Positions 24,705 to 33,506 of a stretch of 64,000 nt of DNA are shown here, piece after piece. A program made the position numbers and the translations under genes. Below the pieces are notes generated by a model that searched no databases, was not told the origin of the DNA, and worked only from the letters and a program-made list of their open reading frames with translations. Every line of letters begins with the position of its first letter. Position 1 is the stretch's first letter. The stretch comes from Maribacter vaceletii (GTDB lineage Bacteria > Bacteroidota > Bacteroidia > Flavobacteriales > Flavobacteriaceae), in NCBI RefSeq assembly GCF_003634105.1, contig NZ_RBIQ01000007.1, positions 248,001 through 312,000 of the forward strand, read 5' to 3'.

Positions 24705-25955
24705 TTATTCTATTTTTTTAGATATTTTCTTTTTATTGATAAAATATATAAGCTGTACTACCAAAAGTATAGTCATTGCAATTATTTGCATATGTACTAC
24801 CATTTCTAAATTTTCATGAAAAAATGCAACTAATAGTACTTGTGACATTCCTAACAAACCAGAAAGTATTACTGGTACGTAGTGGTCTAAAGACAAAAAG
24901 TAATAAGCAAAGATGTTAGAGATTGCAAAAAGTGATGTTGCTAAAGCATATTGCCATAACAAACCTGCTACAGATATATAAGCGTCTCCAAACATTAGCG
25001 TAATAATTAAGTCTGGAAAAAGATAACACACTACAACTATACAGGCCGATAGTAAACTTATATAGGAAACATATTTAAATAAAATTGGTGCCGTTGGCTC
25101 TCCGTCTTTTTGTTTTTGCACTACCGTTGGTAGTAACAACATTACAAACATCCAAGCTACAAAATAAACAACCCTACCAATTAAAGCCAAAGAAGCGTAC
25201 AAACCAGCATCTAAAGCATTAAAGTAATGTTTTACTAAAAGAACATCACTATTATTAATTATTATTTGAGTAAGTTCATAACACGCTGTTAACCAAATAA
25301 ATTGAGAAACTTTTTTGGTGTTTTCTGGTAACATCTCCCCTACTTTCTTAAAGGATAGCCCTTTAACATCTGAAGGAAATAAACCAAATAAAAACGATAT
25401 TAATATTCCTAAAGCCACTAATATTCCTGGCTGTAAAGGCACTAAATAAATTAAAGCAATGGTAATTAATAACCTACTCCACATTTCTGTTTGGTAAGTA
25501 ATAGATAATTTATTAAACTTTAATTGCCCTTGAAAAGTACCTCTATTTACACTCATAAAAAAGTAACAAGGTATACCTATAGCAAAGACTACAAACATCC
25601 AGTGACTTTCTGTATTAAAAATTATTTGCAGTTTTTTTGCAAAAACTAAAATTAGCAAACCAATAACAAGACCTACGTAACTAGCTTGTTTATATATTTT
25701 GTTTCTAAAATTTTGCCACTCTTCATCTGCAAAAATAACTGCAAATTTTGCAGTTGCTAACTGAAAAGTCATTCCCATGAAAGACAACACTAGTAATAAG
25801 GTTACTAAAAGAGCTGCTTCTGCAAATGCTGCCGGGCCTAAAATTCTTCCTAAAAAAAGATTGTACAGGTAGTTCCCTCCATTTACTAGAAGTACACTAC
25901 CCATAAACCATTGTTCGGGGGATATTTTTTTTAATACAAGTTTAAACGCGGTCAT
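24705..25955 (-). CDS. PST/MOP-superfamily polysaccharide membrane protein (Wzx/PelG-like)
   Basis: 416 residues with about 12 transmembrane helices, beginning GNYLYNLFLGRILGPAAFAE. This is the N-terminal signature of polysaccharide transporters (PST, MOP superfamily), also found in Wzx flippases. GTFQGQLKF (about 135-143) is another family mark. It may flip lipid-linked sugar or, as PelG does, pair with the GT4 to make and translocate polymer. Its start overlaps the STAS gene by 14 nt and it precedes the GT4 gene, so the three form an operon. Confidence 0.85.
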   Translation of the reverse strand: MTAFKLVLKKISPEQWFMGSVLLVNGGNYLYNLFLGRILGPAAFAEAALLVTLLLVLSFMGMTFQLATAKFAVIFADEEWQNFRNKIYKQASYVGLVIGLLILVFAKKLQIIFNTESHWMFVVFAIGIPCYFFMSVNRGTFQGQLKFNKLSITYQTEMWSRLLITIALIYLVPLQPGILVALGILISFLFGLFPSDVKGLSFKKVGEMLPENTKKVSQFIWLTACYELTQIIINNSDVLLVKHYFNALDAGLYASLALIGRVVYFVAWMFVMLLLPTVVQKQKDGEPTAPILFKYVSYISLLSACIVVVCYLFPDLIITLMFGDAYISVAGLLWQYALATSLFAISNIFAYYFLSLDHYVPVILSGLLGMSQVLLVAFFHENLEMVVHMQIIAMTILLVVQLIYFINKKKISKKIE

Positions 25956-26244
25956 TGCTTAAAATATAATGCGTTTTAGTATTTTTCATAATAGAAGCTA
26001 TTTTCTTGTTTTGCCTACCTATTATAGATATAATCTTATTTTTTTCAACAGCACCTTTATATAATTTTTCTAACATATAAGCACCACTTTTGTCAATAGC
26101 GCCTACCTTTTCTATATTAAGAGTAATACTTTCAGATATTGGAATTATAGATTCAAAATAATTTTTTAAAGATGTCATATTCTGAGAAGAGATATTTCCC
26201 AAAATTTCAAACATTCCACTATTCTCTTTAATTTCTATTGCCAT
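25942..26244 (-). CDS. STAS-domain protein (anti-sigma-factor-antagonist-like)
   Basis: A 100-residue single STAS domain. The switch motif AIDKSGAYML (50-58) has Asp51 and Ser53 in the positions of the Asp-Ser pair that is phosphorylated in SpoIIAA-type antagonists. No RsbW-like kinase or PP2C phosphatase is visible in the window, so its partner is unknown; it may contact the membrane transporter translated with it. It is the first gene of the STAS-PST-GT4 operon and its stop overlaps the PST start by 14 nt. Confidence 0.8.
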   Translation of the reverse strand: MAIEIKENSGMFEILGNISSQNMTSLKNYFESIIPISESITLNIEKVGAIDKSGAYMLEKLYKGAVEKNKIISIIGRQNKKIASIMKNTKTHYILSNDRV

Positions 26245-26354
26245 AGGTATTTAATTATTATAGGTTAAGATTTATTTCCTGCACTATTAATTACAGTATA
26301 ATAGATAACGTAATTTGTTTAAAAAATTGTAAGTTTTTTCTTATTTTATTATAA

Positions 26355-26378
26355 AATATCAATTAATTAATTGATATT
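26355..26378. promoter_or_regulatory. Perfect 24-bp palindrome in the divergent promoter region of the exporter genes
   Basis: Each half is AATATCAATTAA and its reverse complement, centred between 26366 and 26367. It lies in the 356-bp gap between the STAS operon (-) and the TPR-barrel gene (+), 111 bp and 223 bp from their starts. The gap (26245-26600) is otherwise very AT-rich and I see no reading frame in it. It could be an operator for a dimeric regulator, or chance in AT-rich DNA. Confidence 0.4.
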
Positions 26379-26600
26379 CAATAAGTTGAATTCGAAAATT
26401 AAAAAATAGATTTCTAAATAGAAAAGATATATTATCTATACAATAGATATAAAATACACACAAAATACAATTTAAAACTATATATTTCAGTAAGTTAAAT
26501 AAAAACAATAATTTTTATATAAAAAATTTATTACATAATTACCGCATATTTTAAAGAAACCTTCGTTATCACAATGTAATAAATTACTTACTTTATAAAA

Positions 26601-28673
26601 ATGCAAAAATATACTGTCCTCCTATTTCTATTTATATCCCTTATTATAAGGTCTCAAGAAGATATGAGCAAAGGATTTAAGTTTCTAGAAAACGGAAATT
26701 TTGAAAATGCAGAGTCTTTTTTCAAAGATATTTTAGAAAATAATCCTACAAATAAAACAGCAAGATTATGTTATGGTAGAGCAGTTGGTTTAAGTGGAGA
26801 ACCAAAAAAAGCAAATGCTTTATTTTCAGATTTACTTAAAGAGTACCCTGGAGATTTTGAAGTAGAAATTAATTACAACGAATCTTATTTATGGTCTAAA
26901 GATTATGAATCTGCCAAACCTTTATACAAAAAATTAGTTGCCGACTTTCCGGATAAGTTTGGTGCTGTTTTAGGATACGCTAATACTTTAAGTAATCTTA
27001 AAGAATATAAATTAGCTCTAGAATGGGTAGATAAAGCTATATCGTTAGACCCTAAAAACCAAAGTGCATTAGTTTCTAAAAAGTATATGCGTTTAGGCTA
27101 TGCAAATGAATTTGTTAATAACCAACAATACGCAAAAGGAGAAACATACTTAAAAAGTATTTTTAAAGACTTTCCAGAAGATAAAGATGCCTTAAAAAAT
27201 TTAGCAAATCTTTATCTAATTACTAAAAGTGTAGATAAAGCGAAAAGAACCTATAAAAGATATGCTACTAATTCTAAAGACTCTATAGTTGCACTAAATG
27301 GCATTGCCCTTGCAGAACATATTGGAGAACAAGATAAAGAGGCATTAAATATTGCTTCTAAGGCAAAAAAAGCTGTATTACAATTAAAAGACACAGAGTT
27401 AACAGAACGCACTTATAATAGATATATACAAGCTTTAATATGGAACCAAAAATATAAAAAAGCTAGATTAAAAATAGATAGTCTTAACAAGGCAACACCA
27501 AATAGAAATTGGATTATGGCTCTTGATGCTACTTTAGGCATGTACACCGCAAACTTTAAAAAAAGCATTAACAATTATGATAGAATACTTAAAAACGACA
27601 GTGCTTCTTTTGATGGAAATTTAGGAAAAGCAAATGCCTTATTTGCATCTGACAAAATTATACCTGCTTATAAAGCAGCTAAACAAACTTTAGTTTATTA
27701 TAAAAAACAAAAAGATGCTTCTAATTTTATTGAAAAATTAGATTTAAAATATACCCCTAGTGTAGAAGAGCATGCAAGCTATACTTTTGACAATGGCAAT
27801 AATACCGCATATTCTAGTAAAACTTCGGCAAATCTAGCATTATCCACAAAATTTGCTTCGTTCTTTTCTTATCAATTTAGAACAACAGAAAATACGTTAA
27901 ACCTAAATAAAGCTACTTCTCATGTAATGACAGCTGGCTTGGAATATAAACTTATTCCAAAAACTAATCTTAAAGCCTTAATTGGTATAAACAAGTCTAT
28001 ATCTATAGACACAGATTTTTCACAACCTGTTTTAGATATTAGGTTACAAACACAACCATTTATTTTACAAAACTTAGACTTTATTTACACAAGAGAAGTA
28101 CAGAGTTTTAATGCCGACCTTATTGAAAGAGAAATTGTTATGAACCATTATGGCTTAACCTATAATTTAGGAACTACTTTTAATTTAGGATGGTACACAC
28201 AACTTATGTACACAGAACAAACAGATAGTAACACAAGAAATTTATTATTTAGTTCTTTATATTATAATCTATTTAAAAAACCTGCTGTAAAAGTTGGTGT
28301 TAACTACCAGTACTTAAGTTTTGCCAACCAAGTGCCTACTATATACTTTAGCCCATCTATTTACCAAGCGGTAGAATTATTCGCAGATATTAGAGGAAAG
28401 TTCTCAGAAAAAACAACAGCTATGATTAGTGCTGCTTCTGGATACCAGAAAGTAGAAAAAGACCCAATGACTGTAATTTTTAGAGCAGAAACTGGGATAC
28501 AACATGAGTTCTCTAAGAGACTTAACGGTTCCGTATATGGTAAGTACAGTAATATAGCTTCTGCAACCGCAGCAGGATTTCAGTTTACAGAGATAGGATT
28601 AAAAATAAAATGGTTGTTTACTAAAAAGCCATTATTTTACAATAAGTTACAAAAGCAAATAGCGTTAAAGTAA
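26601..28673 (+). CDS. TPR plus outer-membrane beta-barrel exporter (BcsC/PelB/PgaA-like)
   Basis: 690 residues. A signal peptide (1-18) is followed by about nine TPR-like helix pairs (20-380), for example GFKFLENGNFENAESFFKD and PLYKKLVADFPDKFGAVLGYA. Residues 390-690 form a beta-barrel with alternating aromatic strands (FASFFSYQFRTTENTL, FNLGWYTQLMYTEQT), ending near TEIGLKIKWLF. This TPR-then-barrel layout is that of synthase-dependent polysaccharide exporters BcsC, PgaA and PelB, though smaller. It diverges from the STAS-PST-GT4 operon and converges with the LytTR gene (13-bp gap). Confidence 0.82.
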   Translation: MQKYTVLLFLFISLIIRSQEDMSKGFKFLENGNFENAESFFKDILENNPTNKTARLCYGRAVGLSGEPKKANALFSDLLKEYPGDFEVEINYNESYLWSKDYESAKPLYKKLVADFPDKFGAVLGYANTLSNLKEYKLALEWVDKAISLDPKNQSALVSKKYMRLGYANEFVNNQQYAKGETYLKSIFKDFPEDKDALKNLANLYLITKSVDKAKRTYKRYATNSKDSIVALNGIALAEHIGEQDKEALNIASKAKKAVLQLKDTELTERTYNRYIQALIWNQKYKKARLKIDSLNKATPNRNWIMALDATLGMYTANFKKSINNYDRILKNDSASFDGNLGKANALFASDKIIPAYKAAKQTLVYYKKQKDASNFIEKLDLKYTPSVEEHASYTFDNGNNTAYSSKTSANLALSTKFASFFSYQFRTTENTLNLNKATSHVMTAGLEYKLIPKTNLKALIGINKSISIDTDFSQPVLDIRLQTQPFILQNLDFIYTREVQSFNADLIEREIVMNHYGLTYNLGTTFNLGWYTQLMYTEQTDSNTRNLLFSSLYYNLFKKPAVKVGVNYQYLSFANQVPTIYFSPSIYQAVELFADIRGKFSEKTTAMISAASGYQKVEKDPMTVIFRAETGIQHEFSKRLNGSVYGKYSNIASATAAGFQFTEIGLKIKWLFTKKPLFYNKLQKQIALK

Positions 28674-28686
28674 CGCTACAATCTTA

Positions 28687-29403
28687 TTACTTTAAAAGAT
28701 TTAAATGCTGCATAAGTTTAGGCTTATTAGACCTGCTAATTGGAATAACGTTTTTGTCTATTAACACACTATTATCTTCTATATCTATAATCTTAGTAAA
28801 GTTTATTATATAGGAACGGTGTATTTGCAAGAAAATATCGGTAGGTAATTTTTCTTTTATTTTCTTTAAAGTATTGTGTACTTTATATTCGGTATTTTCT
28901 GTTTTTATATTAATATAATCTCCTAAAGCTTGTATTACAAGTATCTCATTGAACTTTAATTTAATTAAGCGATGGTCTATATTTATATATAACTCCCCTA
29001 AACCTAGAGAATTATTAGCACTAGAAGCACTTTCTATAATTGCTTGGTTTTGTATTGCCGTTTTTACTTTAGTAACGCATTTAATAAAACGTTCTTTAGT
29101 AAGGGGTTTTACCAAATAATCTACAATGGCTTCGTACTCATAAGCCTGTAGTGCTAAATCTTTATCCGATGTTATTAAAACTATTTTGGGGGGTTTTTTT
29201 AAAGTCTCTACAAAATCAAAACCAGTAAACCCTGGCATATGTATATCTAAAAAAACAACATCTACTTCTTGTTTATTTAAGAACTTTATTGCGTCTATTG
29301 CATTAGAAAAGTCCTCCTCTACAGATATTTCGGGGGAATCTTCACAAAATTTAGCGACCACTGCTCTAGCGGTTGCCTCATCATCTACAATAATGCATTT
29401 CAT
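28687..29403 (-). CDS. LytTR-family response regulator
   Basis: 238 residues. The receiver (1-120) has Asp7/Asp8, phospho-acceptor Asp53 (FLDIHMPG), Thr/Ser in ITSDKD (about 79) and Lys-Pro in VDYLVKPL (98-99). The LytTR DNA-binding domain (about 135-236) contains ALGDYINIKT and QIHRSYIINFTKI, both diagnostic. It is the last gene of the sensor operon, 1 nt after the Hpt gene, and is the most likely transcriptional output. LytTR sites are direct repeats, so the palindrome at 26355 need not be its site. Targets are not shown by the sequence. Confidence 0.95.
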   Translation of the reverse strand: MKCIIVDDEATARAVVAKFCEDSPEISVEEDFSNAIDAIKFLNKQEVDVVFLDIHMPGFTGFDFVETLKKPPKIVLITSDKDLALQAYEYEAIVDYLVKPLTKERFIKCVTKVKTAIQNQAIIESASSANNSLGLGELYINIDHRLIKLKFNEILVIQALGDYINIKTENTEYKVHNTLKKIKEKLPTDIFLQIHRSYIINFTKIIDIEDNSVLIDKNVIPISRSNKPKLMQHLNLLK

Positions 29404-29404
29404 A

Positions 29405-29728
29405 TTAAATATTTAAAATATAATTTTCTATGGTAATTAGTATCTTTAAAAAATCATCCTTAAGCTTACTATTTCCAAATTTTAGTTGTTCTTCAAAACC
29501 AACTGCTAAACGATACCCTTTTTGCAAGCCTAAGATATTAAATTTATGTTTTAGTTTATGAACTATTTCTGCTGTAGCATTATAATCTTCTTTTGCTAAA
29601 CAATCTATATACGTTTGTTTTTCTACTGGGAATTCGCTTTTTATTATTCCTAAAAATTTTTGCTCAAAGGATTGGTCTCCGCCGGCTAATTCTTTTACGT
29701 AATTTAAATTTGGTTGCTCTTCACTCAT
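29405..29728 (-). CDS. Histidine phosphotransfer (Hpt) protein
   Basis: A 107-residue four-helix Hpt domain. The phospho-accepting His57 lies in AEIVHKLKHKFNILGL, the HxLKx motif of the family, at the usual position in helix 2. It stands alone rather than fused to a kinase, so it can shuttle phosphate between separate receivers, such as the CheY-like protein at 34127, the LytTR regulator and perhaps the receiver-GT2 fusion at 16043. The spacing is 4 bp from the upstream kinase gene and 1 bp from the LytTR gene. Confidence 0.88.
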   Translation of the reverse strand: MSEEQPNLNYVKELAGGDQSFEQKFLGIIKSEFPVEKQTYIDCLAKEDYNATAEIVHKLKHKFNILGLQKGYRLAVGFEEQLKFGNSKLKDDFLKILITIENYILNI

Positions 29729-29732
29729 AATT

Positions 29733-30782
29733 TTATTTTTTTATTGTAAAATAAAAAGTAGTTCCATTTCCTAATTGGGACTCTAGCCATATTTCTCCTT
29801 CATAAATATTAATTATCTTTTTAACTAAAGCTAACCCAATACCTGTTGCATTTGCATTATTTTCCAATTTTTTAAACATATTAAATATGCTTTCTTGGTA
29901 TTTTTCTGGTATTCCTTTTCCGTTATCTTTAATACTAAATTTCCAATATTCTTTTTTCTCTATGGATTCTACTATTATTTTTCCTTCTTTAACATCTTCT
30001 GTTGCTGTAACCGCGTTTGTTATTAGATTTTTAAATAACTGTTCTAATTTATATTTATCCTTAAATAAAACAGGTAATTCTCCCTCTACTATAAGTTCTA
30101 TATTTTGAGGTATATAAATCGTATTTTTTATCTCCTTTAATAAATGAGCTATAGAAATATTAGTTTTTTCCTCTTCATGTGCTTCTAAAGTTGCATGCCT
30201 TAATATACCATCTATTAAATTGTCTACTTTTGTTAGGTTTTGAATAACTAAAGAGCAATTGAATTTACTTTCCTCCGAAAAATTTTCTTTTTCTTCTTCA
30301 GATATCCAACTCATTAAAGTGTGCATATTTCTTATTGGCGACTTTAAATCATGAGAAACCATATGTGCATAATTATTTAAAGACTCATTTTGTTCTTCTA
30401 AATCTTTTAGTAACTCTTTTCTTTCTGCTGTTAAATCAATAATTTTATCCGTTTGTTCCTCTATACTTGCTGCTATTTTTAATGGATCTATATGTTCTTC
30501 TTCATAATTTACAGCATCTATAGAATCATCATCCATTACTTTTACAACTTTACTCAAAGAAATAAATATATTTTTTTGAGCTTCTATTTTTTCCCTTAGT
30601 TCTGCATTTACCATAGAAAGTTCTTTAGAACTAATCGTAGTAGATCTTTGTATCATTTCTAACTTTTCATCGTTATTATAATACGATTTACTTATGGCCA
30701 ATAAAAACTCCTCCATTTCTGGTGAGCCCTCTAAATTATCGGGTAAAAATTTTCTTATTTGTCTTTTTAGTAAAGAGTGCAT
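29733..30782 (-). CDS. Cytoplasmic histidine kinase
   Basis: 349 residues with no transmembrane segment. A helical N-terminal region with long coiled-coil (40-135) is followed by the HisKA box with His144 in AHMVSHDLKSPI. The HATPase domain has N box FKNLITNAV (about 240), G1 IKDNGKGIPE and G2 GIGLALVKKI. There is no receiver, so phosphate must leave to a separate protein. The ATG overlaps the stop of the FIST gene (TAATG), meaning coupled translation. Together these suggest FIST delivers its signal to this kinase. Confidence 0.93.
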   Translation of the reverse strand: MHSLLKRQIRKFLPDNLEGSPEMEEFLLAISKSYYNNDEKLEMIQRSTTISSKELSMVNAELREKIEAQKNIFISLSKVVKVMDDDSIDAVNYEEEHIDPLKIAASIEEQTDKIIDLTAERKELLKDLEEQNESLNNYAHMVSHDLKSPIRNMHTLMSWISEEEKENFSEESKFNCSLVIQNLTKVDNLIDGILRHATLEAHEEEKTNISIAHLLKEIKNTIYIPQNIELIVEGELPVLFKDKYKLEQLFKNLITNAVTATEDVKEGKIIVESIEKKEYWKFSIKDNGKGIPEKYQESIFNMFKKLENNANATGIGLALVKKIINIYEGEIWLESQLGNGTTFYFTIKK

Positions 30783-31915
30783 TATTCACTTATAAGGGTT
30801 AATGTCATGGTTTGGTTATGCAATTTACATTTTTCTTGCCCCGCAAAAGGTGCCATTTCTCCATAAGAGTAAAAACCAGCTACTTTTGCTTGTTCTCCAA
30901 TAACATCTATTACCTCTTCCACTTCTTCTTCCGTTCTTTGGTCCATTACAAGTTTTCTGCCCACACAACTAACTAAAAGACCTAATTCTGGCTGTTTTTT
31001 TCTATCTCTCATAGCAAAATTTGCTGCTGTAAAAGCACCTTCCGCAATATCATCTACGGTTGCCATCATTAATTGTACTGTAGATCCCACTGGTACGTCT
31101 CCTGCCAGTATCATGCTATTATCCTCTTCACTTATGTTTAAAATAGTACGTACTATTGTTTCTTTTTCTCCTGGCACTTTTACACTAAGCGGATAAAGTA
31201 ATGCTGCCTCTGGTAATTCTTTTACTTTATCACCTAAATATTTTTTATATAAATCTAGAGCTGGTTGCCCATCTAATTCGTATAATATATTATCTACAGA
31301 TTTTGTAATTATTCTTTCTGGACCAAAGCCTGTCCAGCCACCATAATTTGCACAACTAACCTCTAGCGTTTCTCCATAAAGCCCTATTACAACAACCTCA
31401 CCTTGTTCGGGATTTTTATTATATGCTGCTAAAGTTTTTTCAAACCTAGAATCATCGCCACAAAGTCCGCCAGAAATATTTATATTTTTATCTAAATTCT
31501 TTTCCAATCCTAAAATTAAAGTGCTTCCATTTACGGAGCTACCTTCCGATACTACAAAGACGTGTTTAAGGCCTTCTTGGGGTAATGTTTTTAAAAGCTC
31601 TGCTCCTAATTCCTCAGTATTATCTTTATAATTTTTACTATTAGCACTTGTTATTCTAAACGTACTTTTTTCAAATTCTATAGCAGTTAAACAAATACTA
31701 TGATCTATTACTTTACCCCCTAAAATCTCGCCAGAAGTAGAACCAAATACAATCTCGCCATCTGGAAAAAGTGTTTTAATTTCTTCATAAATATGCCTAT
31801 TTTCTAATAAAAATCTATTACCAAAAACTAATACTAAAGGTTTAGTTAATTGTTCATTATTACCTAAAAAACGCCACTCTTTATTATCTTCCTTAATTGC
31901 TTGTTGTATTTTCAT
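30782..31915 (-). CDS. FIST-domain sensor protein (FIST_N plus FIST_C)
   Basis: 377 residues: FIST N (about 25-215, including GSTSGEI, ISGGLCGDD) and FIST C (about 220-365, including PALDLYKKYLG and GFYSYGEMAP). FIST domains are predicted ligand sensors, often for amino acids or redox signals, and usually sit in signal-transduction proteins. This one is a free-standing cytoplasmic protein. Start ATG at 31913-31915; it overlaps the PAS-kinase gene by 23 nt and shares TAATG with the next kinase gene. The natural ligand is unknown. Confidence 0.92.
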   Translation of the reverse strand: MKIQQAIKEDNKEWRFLGNNEQLTKPLVLVFGNRFLLENRHIYEEIKTLFPDGEIVFGSTSGEILGGKVIDHSICLTAIEFEKSTFRITSANSKNYKDNTEELGAELLKTLPQEGLKHVFVVSEGSSVNGSTLILGLEKNLDKNINISGGLCGDDSRFEKTLAAYNKNPEQGEVVVIGLYGETLEVSCANYGGWTGFGPERIITKSVDNILYELDGQPALDLYKKYLGDKVKELPEAALLYPLSVKVPGEKETIVRTILNISEEDNSMILAGDVPVGSTVQLMMATVDDIAEGAFTAANFAMRDRKKQPELGLLVSCVGRKLVMDQRTEEEVEEVIDVIGEQAKVAGFYSYGEMAPFAGQEKCKLHNQTMTLTLISE

Positions 31916-33506
31916 CTTGTTTTTTTAAGGTGAAGAAAAAGGTAGTGCCAACTCCTATTTCGCTTTCTAACCAAACTTTTCCTTCGTATAAATCTATAAT
32001 CTTTTTAACGATAGAAAGTCCTATTCCTGTAGACCTTTCTTTATTCCCTATAGATTGAAATATTTTAAATATTTTTTCGTGATATTCTTTAGGAATACCA
32101 ACACCATTATCTTTTACACTAAATTCCCAATGGGTGTCCCGATCCTCACAGCCAACTTCTACTAAACCTTTTTCACGTTCTATATGTACAACTGCATTAC
32201 TTAAAAAGTTTTGTATTAATTGATGAATTTTAGTGCGATCTGCATAAATTGTTGGTAATTTGTTTGCTGTTTTTACCGTTACATGATCTGGAATAAAAAT
32301 TATATCCTTTATCTCTTGTACTACCTCATTTACATCTACAATAGAGTTGTCTAAATTATCACTCTTTATGGTAGAATATTTTAAAATTCCATCTATAAGT
32401 TTGTCCATAGACTCTACCTTATCTTGCATCATTTTTAGATTATAAACACCATTTTCATCTAACTTGTCTTTATAATCTTCATACATCCAAGTGGTGAGTG
32501 CACTAATACTTCGTAAAGGGGATTTTAAATCATGAGAAACTATATGTGCATATTCTTGCAATCCTTTATTACTAGATTCTAAATCTTTTACTAACTGTTT
32601 TTTTTCTTCTTCTAGCGCAATTTCTTGGGTTATATCTTCTATTAAAGCTACTTCATATTTTAGTTCTCCCTTATTGTTCCTTACAGCATTTACAGATGTT
32701 TTAGCAGAAAAAGAAGTGCCATCTTTACGCAAATACTTTTTTACTACCGAAAAGTCGTCTATTTCTCCATTAAACATTTTTTGCCTATAGTCCTTAGAAG
32801 CTTGCAAAGATTCTAAAGATGTAATATCCATTGGATTAATAGTTTGCAACTCTTCTTCTGTATAACCAAGCATTTTCTGCATGGTAGCATTAACTTTTAC
32901 TAATGCATCATTAGCCGTTAACCATATACCTAAAGGAGAATGTTCTACAATTATATCTAAACGTTGTCTTTGTAAATCTAAAAGATTTTTCATTTCTAAT
33001 TCCGAGGTAACGTCTCTAAATACACCTTGCGCCCCACTTACATTTCCTTTTTTATCTTTTATTAAACTACCATTTACTTCAATAAATTTTAATTCATTAT
33101 GTTTTGTTATTATTCCTGGTCTAAATTTTCTAATTAATCCAGTTGTGTATAGCGATTTAAAAGAGGCTTTAGAATATTCTTTATAATTTGGATGAATAAG
33201 TTCTGTAAGTTTTACATTATCATCCTTGGTAAATCCTAAAAATTCTTCGGCAGCACCATTCATTTTTATAATTTTACCTCCTAAATCCATTATTAGATAA
33301 GGGTCAATAATGTTTACAAAAACATTATCTATCTCTGCTGTCTTTTGATCTAAAAGATTTTCTAAAATTTTGTTAGTCTCTTTTAAATGTAAACTAGCAT
33401 CATATAATTCTTTAGACTTCTCTTCTAAAATTCTTTCTGCTTGTTGCCTAGCTTTCTTTTGACGTTCTAAGGCTTTTTTAAGTAATGTAACTTCCTTATT
33501 ATCCAT
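31893..33506 (-). CDS. PAS-PAS histidine kinase
   Basis: 537 residues from the ATG at 33504-33506. An upstream TTG at 33519-33521 would add five residues, but the ATG gives a better N-terminus and a smaller overlap. A coiled-coil (5-58) leads into two PAS domains (about 60-165 and 180-295), then HisKA with His325 in AHIVSHDLKSPL and a HATPase with FLSNAVVHI, VKDNGVGIPK and STGIGLSIVKKI. No membrane segment and no fused receiver, so it is a soluble donor to separate receivers. It overlaps the H-NOX gene by 8 nt, the pairing seen in known H-NOX/kinase systems. Confidence 0.94.
   Translation of the reverse strand: MDNKEVTLLKKALERQKKARQQAERILEEKSKELYDASLHLKETNKILENLLDQKTAEIDNVFVNIIDPYLIMDLGGKIIKMNGAAEEFLGFTKDDNVKLTELIHPNYKEYSKASFKSLYTTGLIRKFRPGIITKHNELKFIEVNGSLIKDKKGNVSGAQGVFRDVTSELEMKNLLDLQRQRLDIIVEHSPLGIWLTANDALVKVNATMQKMLGYTEEELQTINPMDITSLESLQASKDYRQKMFNGEIDDFSVVKKYLRKDGTSFSAKTSVNAVRNNKGELKYEVALIEDITQEIALEEEKKQLVKDLESSNKGLQEYAHIVSHDLKSPLRSISALTTWMYEDYKDKLDENGVYNLKMMQDKVESMDKLIDGILKYSTIKSDNLDNSIVDVNEVVQEIKDIIFIPDHVTVKTANKLPTIYADRTKIHQLIQNFLSNAVVHIEREKGLVEVGCEDRDTHWEFSVKDNGVGIPKEYHEKIFKIFQSIGNKERSTGIGLSIVKKIIDLYEGKVWLESEIGVGTTFFFTLKKQDENTTSN

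Noticed and set aside
28661-28677. AGCGTT/AACGCT hairpin at the TPR-barrel stop as a terminator
   Set aside because: Only a 6-bp stem and no T run follows on either strand.
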